A stretch of 64,000 nt of DNA from Frigoribacterium sp. ACAM 257 (lineage in GTDB: Bacteria > Actinomycetota > Actinomycetes > Actinomycetales > Microbacteriaceae). The stretch is from NCBI RefSeq assembly GCF_007954365.1, contig NZ_VOLO01000008.1, positions 1 through 64,000 of the forward strand, in the 5' to 3' direction. The notes beneath the pieces were generated by a model. That model was not told the DNA's origin. It did no database searches and was given only the letters and a program-made list of their open reading frames with translations. Below are positions 25,338 to 33,944 of this stretch, in pieces (position 1 is the stretch's first letter; each line of letters starts with the position of its first letter). A program made the position numbers and the translations under genes.

Positions 25338-26177
25338 CTACGCGAGCCACGTCCAGGACAAATCGGTGAGATCAATCACGCCAACATTGCCCGGCATCTC
25401 CTCGGCGGCCATCGAGAAGACCCGGCGACCGTCAGGTAGGCGGCGTTCATCCTTCACATGCATGTGTCCGTGGCAGAGGACGCGGGGCGAAGTGCGAGTC
25501 CAAACGTCCGTGACTATGGCTCGCGACCTTTGGGAGGCCTCGAGGCCGTGTTCGGTGAAGAATCGGGAATTCGGGATCTGAAGGAGGCGATCAACCTTCC
25601 CCGTCCCGTTGTCAACGGCCTCATGGGCCAGCATGATGTCTACTGTTCCCGCTTGCGCGGCAAGGTCAGCGTCGCCTTGAGTAGGTTCTTCCTCGGGCCA
25701 CCAGTCCTTCCCTGGCGTCCTCTTTTCTTGGTCGGGAGATGCCGCTCCACCGAACGACAGAAAAGTCCGTCCCGAAATTTCGAAGCGGTAGCCCCGGGGC
25801 AAGAAAGAAATGCTTTCTAGGCGAGGGACCAAGTAGGGCGTGTTCGGGTGGGTGGCAAAGTAGGGGACTAGACGGCCCCAGTTGTCGTGGTTGCCCGGAG
25901 TGACAAGGATGCGTCGCACGCCGGACTCGCGCATCACATCTCTCAGAGCTTGGCGGTATGCAACCCAGGGCGTCTCTGACCCGAGGTTGAAATCGCCAAC
26001 GTGCAGCATCGTCCTGATCTCTGGCGAATACTCCCGTACGAGTCGCATCGCCTTGCGGGCGGCGCTCCGGCTACTATGCCAGTCGCCAGCGACAGCTACG
26101 AGTTGCTCGGCGGGTTCGATCAGCGGACTGGGCGGAGCTTCCGTCGGTAGAGCCAAGCCTTGGTCGTTCAGGCCCAT
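25338..26177 (-). CDS. Calcineurin-like metallophosphoesterase
   Basis: A 279-residue phosphoesterase with the full metal-binding set in order: GDWH (31-34), GDF (61-63), GNHDN (95-99), AHE (184-186) and GHMH (237-240). No signal peptide or membrane segment. The fold is certain; the substrate (nucleotide, nucleic acid or phosphoprotein) is not. It overlaps the upstream gene by 10 bp and is translated from the same transcript, so the two proteins should work together. The pair, with a divergent XRE gene, looks like a toxin-antitoxin or defence-type unit and not like part of the catabolic island. Confidence 0.9.
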   Translation of the reverse strand: MGLNDQGLALPTEAPPSPLIEPAEQLVAVAGDWHSSRSAARKAMRLVREYSPEIRTMLHVGDFNLGSETPWVAYRQALRDVMRESGVRRILVTPGNHDNWGRLVPYFATHPNTPYLVPRLESISFLPRGYRFEISGRTFLSFGGAASPDQEKRTPGKDWWPEEEPTQGDADLAAQAGTVDIMLAHEAVDNGTGKVDRLLQIPNSRFFTEHGLEASQRSRAIVTDVWTRTSPRVLCHGHMHVKDERRLPDGRRVFSMAAEEMPGNVGVIDLTDLSWTWLA

Positions 26178-26839
26178 TCACTGACCCGAATTGCTACTTC
26201 CCGAACCTGATCGGCCGGGGCATCGAGGTAGCGAAGCAACAGGGCTGCTACTGAGCTCGGAGCGCCGCCCCCTAGGAGAAACTCTCTCGGGCTCACTTCA
26301 CGGCCGCGAACGGATGGCAAGGCTGGAGAGCTGAGCGTCATTAGGGAACGGACTAAGCCCGGGTTCGCGTTGCTCGGGATGGCAGCCACAACAACCTGCA
26401 GGCGATCGCTAATGAATGCACTTGGAAGACCGTCTCGACCGTAGGTGAACTGCCATCTCGGGAAACGGAGATCAGGGGTGCCGTACGCCCAGAGGTGCCC
26501 GTCGCGCACGAACTTGTGCACTTGAGCATGATCAAAACCGAGGCCCAGCGTGACGTCGTTCGTCTCGAACGCTTCAACGGCGTCGATGCCCAGAGAGCGT
26601 CCCAGGACGTGCATCAATTCTGCGCGGGACAAAAACGGCACTGCGGCCCGCGGTGTGTCAGTCGCCCCGAGCCATTCGAGTTCGAGGTGGCGAAGAGCCG
26701 CATTCAGACGAGACGGTCGCGCGAGTGCCTGATAGAGAAATGTCAGATCGGCGATGGTGCCTCTGACAGGAAGGCCGAGGTCGACGATGGCTTGCTCTAG
26801 ATCGTGGAAGTGGCCCGAGGGGCCGAGGGCGTCAGGCAT
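26168..26839 (-). CDS. Putative Xre/MbcA/ParS-like antitoxin or DNA-binding protein
   Basis: A 223-residue protein without a certain family. Residues about 70-120 contain a possible helix-turn-helix (LSRAELMHVLGRSLG) and a HLWAYGTPDLRFPRWQF stretch, which resembles the phrase seen in MbcA/ParS-type antitoxins before their toxin-binding domain. The C-terminal part (RSLMTLSSPALPS, VSPREFLLGGG, SVAALLLRYL) is similar in layout to the NPALGGRTPxDLL element of that domain. The resemblance is from memory and not verified. Its ATG has no ribosome site, so the mRNA may be leaderless. It overlaps the metallophosphoesterase gene by 10 bp. Confidence 0.6.
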   Translation of the reverse strand: MPDALGPSGHFHDLEQAIVDLGLPVRGTIADLTFLYQALARPSRLNAALRHLELEWLGATDTPRAAVPFLSRAELMHVLGRSLGIDAVEAFETNDVTLGLGFDHAQVHKFVRDGHLWAYGTPDLRFPRWQFTYGRDGLPSAFISDRLQVVVAAIPSNANPGLVRSLMTLSSPALPSVRGREVSPREFLLGGGAPSSVAALLLRYLDAPADQVREVAIRVSEWA

Positions 26840-26870
26840 GAAAGCAAAATAGCGTCAATTTGGTCGTCGT

Positions 26871-26884
26871 GCTACAGCGGTAGC
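26871..26884. promoter_or_regulatory. Possible operator between the divergent XRE and antitoxin-like genes
   Basis: GCTAC (26871-26875), AGCG, GTAGC (26880-26884) lies in the 96-bp divergent region. GTCAAT occurs as a direct repeat at 26854 and 26894. Either could be the site of the XRE protein. Confidence 0.4.
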
Positions 26885-26935
26885 GCCACCAGTGTCAATG
26901 CAGTGCCAACTCCCCAAGAGCCGAACCTGACCGCC

Positions 26936-27169
26936 ATGAGACTTGCGTTCTCAACGAGGCGGAAGTCGGAGGGGCTCACCTACGACGTGGTCGCGGAACG
27001 GTCGGGAATCGCCCGGCGTACGGTTCAGCGTCTCGAGAATGGTGAGCGGGAGGGGAACATCAAGACTTGGTTCCATTTGGCGAATGCCGTGGGCATTGAC
27101 TTGCCAAGGCTGTCTAAATCGCTCTACGAGATTCCGATCGATGCGGCGAATCGCGACGAAACGAAGTAG
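26936..27169 (+). CDS. XRE family helix-turn-helix protein
   Basis: A 77-residue protein that is mostly one Cro/CI-type domain: RLAFSTRRKSEGLTYDVVAERSGIARRTVQRLENGERE (helices 1-4), then TWFHLANAVGIDLPRLSKSL. I chose the ATG at 26936, which begins at the domain; a longer frame adds no recognisable sequence. It is divergent from the antitoxin-like/phosphoesterase pair and likely represses it. Confidence 0.8.
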   Translation: MRLAFSTRRKSEGLTYDVVAERSGIARRTVQRLENGEREGNIKTWFHLANAVGIDLPRLSKSLYEIPIDAANRDETK

Positions 27170-27359
27170 TCGAGAGCCGGCAAAGTTGCTGCGTTCCGTC
27201 GGCCCAATCCCACTCGGGTGATTCAGCTAGCGGCGTTGGTAAGAAGAGTTCAGCCCGTCTGACCCGTCTGACAACCTCCGTGAGCGGCCGCGAAAGCGGC
27301 GTCCGTGTGCCAAGTCGCCCGGTGCTCTGAGTTATACCTACCCAACCGTCGACAGAAGC
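27170..27359. other. Right junction of the island
   Basis: The 190 bp between the XRE gene and the thyX remnant hold no gene. A tandem 9-bp duplication CCCGTCTGA lies at 27254-27271. GTCGACAGAAGC, also found at 189-200, lies at 27348-27359 directly before the first recognisable thyX codon. Confidence 0.5.
27348..27359 (+). repeat. 12-bp direct repeat, right copy, at the thyX junction
   Basis: Identical to 189-200. It abuts the point where homology to thyX begins, which makes it the likely right end of the island or of the rearrangement that brought it in. Confidence 0.4.
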
Positions 27360-27905
27360 GACCGGCACGGCTCGCCGTTCGAGCACAACTCGATGACGTT
27401 CTACGTGCAGGCGCCGATCTTTGTGTTCCGCGAGTTCATGCGGCACCGCATGGCGAGCTACAACGAAGAGAGCGGTCGCTACCGCGAGCTGAACCCCGTC
27501 TTCTACGTCCCCGCCGCGACCCGCAACCTGCAGCAGGTGGGAAAGCCCGGCGCCTACGACTTCCTGCCCGGCACGCCCGAGCAGAGCGAGCTCGTCCGGG
27601 CCGAGACCGAGCGCACCTCCCGCGAGGCCTACGCGGCCTACAAGCGCATGCTCGACGCGGGCGTCGCCCGTGAGGTCGCCCGCATCGTCCTGCCGCTCAA
27701 CATCTACTCGTCGATGTACGTCACCGTGAACGCCCGGTCGCTGATGAACTTCCTCAGCCTCCGCACGAAGCGCGAGGGCACGCACTTCCCGTCCTTCCCG
27801 CAGCGCGAGATCGAGATGTGCGCCGAGAAGATGGAAGACCTCTGGGCCGAGCTCATGCCGCTGACCTACGCCGCCTTCGGAACGAACGGCCGCGTCGCCC
27901 CCTGA
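27360..27905 (+). pseudogene. thyX: Flavin-dependent thymidylate synthase, 5'-truncated
   Basis: The surviving 181 codons are clearly ThyX: DRHGSPFEHNS, the signature RHRMASYNEESGRY (the RHRX7S motif), and ARIVLPLNIYSSMYVTVNARSLMNFLSLR. A full actinobacterial ThyX has about 245-250 residues, so roughly the first 60 are gone, including the start codon. No in-frame start codon occurs between 27282 and the internal ATG at 27393, which would delete the HGSPFEHNS region. The missing part is not at the left edge of the island either. dUMP methylation would then need another thyX or a thyA elsewhere. Followed directly by dapA, as is usual in the family. Confidence 0.85.
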
Positions 27906-27978
27906 CCGGGCGGGCGTCGACGACGGCCGGCGCGAGGCGACGCGTTCGGTGCGGGGGCGAGACAGTACGCTGGTCGAC

Positions 27979-28956
27979 GTGTCGAACATCAGCAACCCCT
28001 TCGGGCAGGTCCTCGTCGCTCTCGTCACCCCCTTCACCGCCGACGGCGAGGTCGACTGGCCGGCGGTCGAGAAGCACATCGACGACTGCGTCTCGGCGGG
28101 TGCCGACGGCATCGTCGTCACCGGCACCACGGGCGAGACCAGCACCCTGACCGACCCCGAGAAGCTCAAGCTCGTCGAGGTCGGCAAGTCGGTCGCGGCG
28201 GGGCGCGCCAAGATCATCACGGGCGGCGGCTCGAACGAGACCGCGCACGCGATACAGCTCTACAAGGCAAGCGAGAAGGCCGGCGCCGACGGCGTCATGA
28301 TCGTCACGCCGTACTACAACAAGCCCACGCAGGCCGGCGTGCTCACGCACTTCCGCATGATCGCCGACGCGACCGATCTGCCGGTCATCCTCTACGACAT
28401 CCCCGGCCGCACCGGCATCCCGATCAAGTACGAGACCCTGCTGCGAGCGGCGAAGCACCCGAACATCGTCGCCGTGAAGGACGCGAAGGGCGACTTCGCC
28501 GAGGTCAGCCGCGTCATCAACCAGACCGACCTGCTCTACTTCTCCGGCGACGACGCGAACGTGCTGCCGCACCTGTCGATCGGCGCCTCAGGCCTCATCG
28601 GCGTGACGGCGAACATCGTCTCCGCGCCGTACCGCACCATGATCGACGCCGTGAACGCAGGCGACCTGCACACGGCCACGGCAGCTCACAAGATGCTCGA
28701 GCCGCTGGTGCGCGCCGTGATGACGCACGTGCCGGGGACGGTCGCGGCGAAGTACATCCTGCACGGCCTCGGCCGCATCTCGAGCCCCCGCGTCCGCCTG
28801 CCGCTCGTCGGTCCGGAGGACAGCGAGGCCGCACTCATCGAGGACGAGCTCTCGCACGTCGGCGACATCCCCGGGCTCGACCTCAGCCGCTTCCGCCCCG
28901 ACCGCAACGCGGCGGCCGGCGGTGCCCTGCCCAAGGTGCACGGCACGACGCGCTGA
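27979..28956 (+). CDS. dapA: 4-hydroxy-tetrahydrodipicolinate synthase
   Basis: A 325-residue TIM-barrel aldolase that condenses pyruvate with aspartate semialdehyde in lysine/DAP synthesis. The Schiff-base lysine is Lys167 in AVKDAKGD, the Tyr pair 112-113 is in TPYYNKP, and the TTGET motif is at about 50-54. The GTG at 27979 begins the usual N-terminus; a longer frame from 27949 adds no homology. It lies 73 bp after the thyX remnant and precedes rnj, the normal order. Confidence 0.95.
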   Translation: MSNISNPFGQVLVALVTPFTADGEVDWPAVEKHIDDCVSAGADGIVVTGTTGETSTLTDPEKLKLVEVGKSVAAGRAKIITGGGSNETAHAIQLYKASEKAGADGVMIVTPYYNKPTQAGVLTHFRMIADATDLPVILYDIPGRTGIPIKYETLLRAAKHPNIVAVKDAKGDFAEVSRVINQTDLLYFSGDDANVLPHLSIGASGLIGVTANIVSAPYRTMIDAVNAGDLHTATAAHKMLEPLVRAVMTHVPGTVAAKYILHGLGRISSPRVRLPLVGPEDSEAALIEDELSHVGDIPGLDLSRFRPDRNAAAGGALPKVHGTTR

Positions 28957-29027
28957 CGGCGTCGCGCGCGGGCCGGCAGAGGCCTCGACACCCGGGGCAC
29001 GAGCCCCACCTCGACCCGAAGGACACG

Positions 29028-30704
29028 ATGCCCACGACCATCAAGACCCCGCGCAAGCTCGAGGACGGCACGCTCCGGGTCATCCCGGTCGGCGGTCTCG
29101 GCGAGATCGGGCGCAACATGACCGTCTACGAGATCGACGGCAAGCTGCTCGTCGTCGACTGCGGCGTCCTGTTCCCCGAGGAGCACCAGCCGGGCGTCGA
29201 CCTGATCCTCCCCGACTTCTCGCCCCTCCGCGACCGGCTCGACGACGTCCTCGCCGTGGTGCTGACGCACGGTCACGAGGACCACATCGGCGCGGTGCCC
29301 TACCTCCTCCGCCTCCGCGCGGACATCCCGCTGCTCGGCTCGCAGCTGACGCTCGCCCTGATCGAGGCGAAGCTCAAGGAGCACCGCATCAAGCCGTACA
29401 CGCTGACGGTGAGAGAGGGCGGGCGCGAGACGCTCGGCCCGTTCGACCTCGAGTTCGTCGCGGTCAACCACTCCATCCCCGACGCCCTCGCCGTCGCGAT
29501 CCGCACCTCCGCGGGCCTCGTGCTGCACACCGGCGACTTCAAGATGGACCAGCTGCCGCTCGACGACCGCATCACCGACCTGCGCGCCTTCGCCCGCCTG
29601 GGCGAGGAGGGGGTCGACCTGTTCCTCCCCGACTCGACCAACGCCGACGTGCCGGGCTTCACGGCCCTCGAGCGCGACATCGGCCCGGTCCTCGACGACG
29701 TCATCCGTCGTGCTCCTCGCCGGGTTGTCGTGGCGAGCTTCTCCAGCCACGTGCACCGCGTGCAGCAAGTGCTCGACGCCGCGCACGCGAACGGCCGCCG
29801 GGTCGCCTTCATGGGCCGGTCGATGATCCGCAACATGGGCATCGCGGCCGACCTCGGATACCTCGTGGTGCCCGAGGGCGTCCTCATCGACGCGAAGAAG
29901 GCGAAGGACCTCCCTGACGACCGCATCGTCTACATGAGCACGGGCTCGCAGGGCGAGCCGATGGCCGTCCTCGCCCGCATGGCGAACCTCGAGCACCAGA
30001 TCGAGATCGGGCAGGACGACACGGTCATCCTCGCCTCGAGCCTCATCCCCGGCAACGAGAACGCCGTCTACCGGGTCATCGACGGTCTCACCAAGCTCGG
30101 TGCGAAGGTCGTGCACAAGGGCAACGCGAAGGTGCACGTGTCGGGCCACGCCTCGGCCGGCGAGCTCCTCTACTGCTACAACGTGCTCCGCCCGAAGAAC
30201 GTCATGCCGGTGCACGGCGAGCACCGGCACCTCTACGCGAACGCCGCCCTGGCCGAGCGCACGGGCGTGCCGCGCGAGAACACGATCCTCGGCGAGGACG
30301 GCGTCGTCGTCGACCTGCGCGACGGCGTCGCCGAGGTGGTCGGCCAGCTCGACCTCGGCTACGTCTACGTCGACGGCTCGACCGTCGGCGAGATCACCGA
30401 CGCCGACCTGAAAGACAGACGCATCCTCAGCGAGGAGGGCTTCATCTCCGTCTTCCTCGCGATCGACGCCACGACGGGCCGTGTGGTCGTCGGGCCCGAG
30501 ATCCAGTCGCGCGGCTTCGCCGAGGACGAACGGGTCTTCGACGACGTGATGCCCAAGATCCTCGCGGCGCTGGCCGAGGCTGCCGAGAACGGCACCCGGG
30601 ACACCCATCAGTTCAGCCAGGTCGTCCGTCGGACCGTGGGGCGGTGGGTGAACACGCAGCACCGTCGTCGCCCGATGATCGTGCCGGTGGTCATCGGCGC
30701 CTGA
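29028..30704 (+). CDS. rnj: Ribonuclease J
   Basis: A 558-residue metallo-beta-lactamase/beta-CASP ribonuclease for 5'-3' exonucleolytic and endonucleolytic RNA decay and maturation. Zinc site HGHEDHIG (81-88), HTGDFKMD further on, the beta-CASP region with SFSSHVHRVQQ, and the C-terminal HGEHRHL motif. GAAGGA lies just before the ATG. It follows dapA by 71 bp and ends at a hairpin. Confidence 0.96.
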   Translation: MPTTIKTPRKLEDGTLRVIPVGGLGEIGRNMTVYEIDGKLLVVDCGVLFPEEHQPGVDLILPDFSPLRDRLDDVLAVVLTHGHEDHIGAVPYLLRLRADIPLLGSQLTLALIEAKLKEHRIKPYTLTVREGGRETLGPFDLEFVAVNHSIPDALAVAIRTSAGLVLHTGDFKMDQLPLDDRITDLRAFARLGEEGVDLFLPDSTNADVPGFTALERDIGPVLDDVIRRAPRRVVVASFSSHVHRVQQVLDAAHANGRRVAFMGRSMIRNMGIAADLGYLVVPEGVLIDAKKAKDLPDDRIVYMSTGSQGEPMAVLARMANLEHQIEIGQDDTVILASSLIPGNENAVYRVIDGLTKLGAKVVHKGNAKVHVSGHASAGELLYCYNVLRPKNVMPVHGEHRHLYANAALAERTGVPRENTILGEDGVVVDLRDGVAEVVGQLDLGYVYVDGSTVGEITDADLKDRRILSEEGFISVFLAIDATTGRVVVGPEIQSRGFAEDERVFDDVMPKILAALAEAAENGTRDTHQFSQVVRRTVGRWVNTQHRRRPMIVPVVIGA

Positions 30705-30718
30705 CCGGTTCGGCGCGA

Positions 30719-30759
30719 GGCCTCAGCCTGTCCGATATGTCATCCGTGCGGCTGAGGCC
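30719..30759 (+). terminator. Terminator after rnj
   Basis: GGCCTCAGCC (30719-30728) pairs perfectly with GGCTGAGGCC (30750-30759) around a 21-nt loop, 15 nt after the rnj stop. Confidence 0.65.
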
Positions 30760-30823
30760 CCCGTCGTCGTCGGGCTCCTAGGGTGAGCACGTTCCGTCCG
30801 TTGCTCCGAAGGGGGAGTCGCCC

Positions 30824-31840
30824 GTGCGCGTCGCCAAGACCTGGATCTTCCCGATCCTCCGCATCCTGATCTTCCTCGCGATCGCCGTCGCCCTGGTCAA
30901 GCTCGCCTTCTTCGCGGCACCCGACGCGGCCACCGGCTCCGTCGCGGCCCCGACCGGCGAGGTCGTCGAGCCCCAGGTGGCCGTGGCTGTCGGCACCGTG
31001 ACGAACGACGTGACCGTCGACGCCGCGGTCGAGGCCGACGCCGCGTCGACGGTGCCCGCGACCCTCGCGGGCACCGTCGTGACCGTGGTCGTCGAGAGGG
31101 GCCAGGTCGTCGCCGCGGGCGACAAGGTCGCCACGCTGCGCTCCGAGACCCCGCAGGAGGCGCTGGTCGCGGCCGACGGCACGGTCACCGAGCGCGCCCC
31201 GATCGTCAAGACCGCGGAGGTGACGTCGCCCGTCGCGGGCACCGTCACCGAGCTCCCCGTCATCAAGGACCAGGAGGTCGCCGTGGGCGATCCCGTGGCG
31301 AAGGTCGCGCCTCCGACGTTCCACGTCACCGGCTCGCTGGCGGCTGATCAGCTGTACCGCCTGGTCAGCCGCCCGGCCGAGGGCACGGCGTCCATCCAGG
31401 GCGGCCCGGCGCCGTTCGCCTGCACCGGCCTCTCGATCGGCGGCGCGGACGCGGCGTCGGGCGCCCCGACGGCCGGCGACGGCGGCGACGGAACGGCCGG
31501 GGGCAGCTCGGGGCAGTCGGTGACGTGCGCCGTCCCGGGCGACGTCACGGTGTTCGCGGGCCTGGCCACGAAGCTGACCATCCCGGCAGGCGTCGCGACG
31601 GACGTGCTCACGGTGCCGCTCACCGCGGTCGAGGGGGCCGCGGGCAAGGGCGTCGTGACCGTGGTCGGCGCGGACGGCGCCGAGGAGGAGCGGGAGATCA
31701 CGCTCGGCATCAACGACGGCACGACCGTCGAGGTGACGGGCGGTCTCGTCGAGGGCGACATGGTCCTCCAGTTCGTCCCCGGCGCCGTGGCCCCGCAGGA
31801 GGGCTGCGTGGACCCGACGACCGGAGAGGTCTACTGCTGA
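30824..31840 (+). CDS. MacA-type periplasmic-adaptor-like subunit of an ABC transporter
   Basis: A 338-residue protein with one N-terminal membrane helix (about 8-30) and an extracellular region built on lipoyl/biotinyl-like folds (TLAGTVVTVVVERGQVVAAGDKVATL and SPVAGTVTELPVIKDQEVAVGDPVAKV), the HlyD/MacA adaptor layout. A flexible Gly/Ala/Asp-rich loop is at about 205-230. The GTG start follows AAGGGGGAG. Its stop overlaps the ATG of the ATPase gene (TGATG). In a monoderm cell it would cap an efflux or lipid/peptide-handling MacB-like pump. Confidence 0.85.
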   Translation: MRVAKTWIFPILRILIFLAIAVALVKLAFFAAPDAATGSVAAPTGEVVEPQVAVAVGTVTNDVTVDAAVEADAASTVPATLAGTVVTVVVERGQVVAAGDKVATLRSETPQEALVAADGTVTERAPIVKTAEVTSPVAGTVTELPVIKDQEVAVGDPVAKVAPPTFHVTGSLAADQLYRLVSRPAEGTASIQGGPAPFACTGLSIGGADAASGAPTAGDGGDGTAGGSSGQSVTCAVPGDVTVFAGLATKLTIPAGVATDVLTVPLTAVEGAAGKGVVTVVGADGAEEEREITLGINDGTTVEVTGGLVEGDMVLQFVPGAVAPQEGCVDPTTGEVYC

Positions 31841-32643
31841 TGTCGTTGATCCGGCTCGAGGCCGTCACGAAGACGGTCCCCCTCGCCGACGACGCGACGC
31901 TCGACATCCTGCGCGGGGTCGACCTCGTCGTCGAGGCGGGCGAGCACGTGAGCATCGTCGGACGCTCCGGCTCGGGCAAGTCGACCCTGCTCAACATCCT
32001 CGGTCTCATCGACGCGCCGACCACGGGCACGCACTGGTTCGACGACGTCGACGTCAGCAGCATGCGCTCGGGGGCCCGTGACCGCCTCCGCGGCGAGCAG
32101 GTGGGCTTCATCTTCCAGCAGTTCAACCTGCTGCAGGGGCGCACGGCTCTCGAGAACGTCATGACGCCGCTGCTCTACGCCCGCGGACGTCGCTTCTGGC
32201 GCCGACGGGCGATCGCGGCCGAGATGCTCGAGAAGGTCGGGCTCGGGCACCGCGTCGACTCCATGCCGCACCGCCTCTCCGGCGGTGAGCAGCAGCGGGT
32301 GGCGATCGCGCGCTCGCTGGTGCGCGACCCTCGCGTCATCCTCGCCGACGAGCCGACGGGAGCGCTCGACATCGAGACGGGGGCGACGGTCATGCGCCTC
32401 CTCGACGACATCTCGTCCGACACCGGCGCCGCCCTCGTCACCATCACGCACGACCTGGCCGTGGCGGGCCTCGCCGCTCGGCACTACTCGCTCGACTCGG
32501 GCGTGCTGTCCGCCGCTCGCCTGGGCAACGGGCTCGCAGGAGCGTCGGCCCTGGTGCCGGCGGAGTCGCCCGTCCCCGTCCCCTCGAACGCTCCTGCCCC
32601 TTCGTCGGCACCGGCACCTTCCCCCGCCGAGGTCGCGTCGTGA
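31840..32643 (+). CDS. ABC transporter ATP-binding protein, MacB/LolD type
   Basis: A 267-residue ATPase: Walker A GRSGSGKS (about 41-48), signature [16 protein letters not shown], Walker B VILADEPTGALD, H-loop THD. The sequence RVDSMPHRLSGGEQQR is typical of the MacB/LolD/FtsE subfamily. The ATG at 31840 is chosen by overlap with the adaptor gene. The last 40 residues are a Pro/Ala/Ser-rich tail. It overlaps the permease gene by 4 nt. Confidence 0.94.
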   Translation: MSLIRLEAVTKTVPLADDATLDILRGVDLVVEAGEHVSIVGRSGSGKSTLLNILGLIDAPTTGTHWFDDVDVSSMRSGARDRLRGEQVGFIFQQFNLLQGRTALENVMTPLLYARGRRFWRRRAIAAEMLEKVGLGHRVDSMPHRLSGGEQQRVAIARSLVRDPRVILADEPTGALDIETGATVMRLLDDISSDTGAALVTITHDLAVAGLAARHYSLDSGVLSAARLGNGLAGASALVPAESPVPVPSNAPAPSSAPAPSPAEVAS

Positions 32644-33869
32644 GCGGTCTGCTCTCCGGCGTGGTCGGCGCGTTCGTCGAGGCCTGGTCAGAGCTGAGGG
32701 TGAACAAGCTCCGGGTCCTGCTCAGCTTGATCGGGGTCGCGGTCGCGGTGGCCGCACTGACCGCGGTCGTCGGGCTCGGCAGCCTCGCCGAGCAGTCCAC
32801 GCGCGAGTCGTCCGAGAAGTCGGGCGGGCGACCCGCCACCTACACGGTGTCGGCCTACAGCCAGGGGGCGACCGAGCTCGACCCGGTGCTGTTCGACGAC
32901 GAGTTCCGCTCGACGATGGCGCGCTACGACATCTCGTGGGCGTCGGAGAACCTCTTCACGACGCGGTCGGTCCAGCTGCCCGGCGGCCTCACCGACGTCT
33001 CGGCGCAGGTCGTCGACCCCGAGTACGGCGAGATGCACCGCGTGTCGATGGCGGACGGCTCGTGGTTCGTCGAGGGCGACGACCAGCGGATGGCACCGGC
33101 CGTGGTGGTGAACGAGGCCCTCTGGGACACGCTCGGCCGCCCACCGGTCACGTCCCACCCCACCCTCCTGCTGAGCGGCACGGACTCGGTGACGGGAGTC
33201 GTCGTGGGCGTCACGACGGCGCAGTACGCCGAGGAGGCGCCGGGGCTGTTCATGCTGCCGTCGGCCGACCTCGACCTCGTGCCCCTCTCGCAGGGCGGGT
33301 ACGCCGAGACCCCGCAGTACGAGATGTGGCTGCCGCCGTCGTCGGGCGACGAGCTGAGCACGATGGTGCAGGGCAACCTCGCCGCGGCGCTCGGCGACGA
33401 GGTGCAGGTCGACGTCAGCCGCTCCGACTACGCGGCGTACGCGGGCGACTCCGACCCGTTCAAGCCCATCAAGCTGATCATCACGGGCGTCGGCGTGCTC
33501 GTGCTGCTGCTCGGCGGGCTCGGGCTCGTCAACATCGCGCTGGTCACGGTCCGGCAGCGCATCCGCGAGATCGGCGTACGCCGGTCGTTCGGCGCCACGG
33601 CGCCCCGGGTGTTCTTCTCCGTCATGCTCGAGAGCGTCGCCGGCACCGTGGTCGCGGGCGCCGTCGGCGTCATGGTCGCCGTCCTCGTGGTGCAGAACCC
33701 GACAGTGCAGGGCTTCATCGCCCAGGGCTCGGTCGACGACCTGCCGCCGTTCCCCATCACCGCCGCGCTGATCGGCCTGGGCTCCGCGACGCTGATCGGC
33801 GCCGTGGCGGGCGTCCTGCCCGCCCTGGTGGCCGTCCGGGTCAAGGTCATCGACGCCATCCGCTACTGA
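32640..33869 (+). CDS. ABC transporter permease, MacB type
   Basis: A 409-residue permease. One helix near the N-terminus (NKLRVLLSLIGVAVAVAALTAVVGLG, about 20-45) is followed by a large extracellular MacB core domain (about 50-270) and three C-terminal helices (about 283-310, 325-350 and 368-395) with the FtsX-like IREIGVRRSFGATAPRVF coupling sequence. It completes the three-gene adaptor-ATPase-permease operon. The cargo is not evident. Confidence 0.92.
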   Translation: MSGLLSGVVGAFVEAWSELRVNKLRVLLSLIGVAVAVAALTAVVGLGSLAEQSTRESSEKSGGRPATYTVSAYSQGATELDPVLFDDEFRSTMARYDISWASENLFTTRSVQLPGGLTDVSAQVVDPEYGEMHRVSMADGSWFVEGDDQRMAPAVVVNEALWDTLGRPPVTSHPTLLLSGTDSVTGVVVGVTTAQYAEEAPGLFMLPSADLDLVPLSQGGYAETPQYEMWLPPSSGDELSTMVQGNLAAALGDEVQVDVSRSDYAAYAGDSDPFKPIKLIITGVGVLVLLLGGLGLVNIALVTVRQRIREIGVRRSFGATAPRVFFSVMLESVAGTVVAGAVGVMVAVLVVQNPTVQGFIAQGSVDDLPPFPITAALIGLGSATLIGAVAGVLPALVAVRVKVIDAIRY

Positions 33870-33896
33870 GCCCCTCGTCCCGCGCCCGGCCCGCCG

Positions 33897-33918
33897 CGCC
33901 GACCGCTTCCGGTCGGCG
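33897..33918 (+). terminator. Terminator after the MacAB-like operon
   Basis: CGCCGACCG (33897-33905) pairs with CGGTCGGCG (33910-33918) around a CTTC tetraloop, 28 nt after the permease stop and 27 nt before ftsK. Confidence 0.7.
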
Positions 33919-33944
33919 TCGGCGGCTGGCGGTAGCCTCGGGGC

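Noticed and set aside
24853-25350. Two long frames on opposite strands before the metallophosphoesterase end
   Set aside because: They overlap each other and the promoter of the exporter, show no motif, and one runs into the end of a real gene.
27254-27271. Tandem CCCGTCTGA repeat as an attachment site
   Set aside because: Two 9-bp copies only, no counterpart at the left end of the island.
28686-30662. 658-residue minus-strand frame opposite rnj
   Set aside because: His/Asp/Arg/Val-rich antisense translation of rnj codons; no domain.
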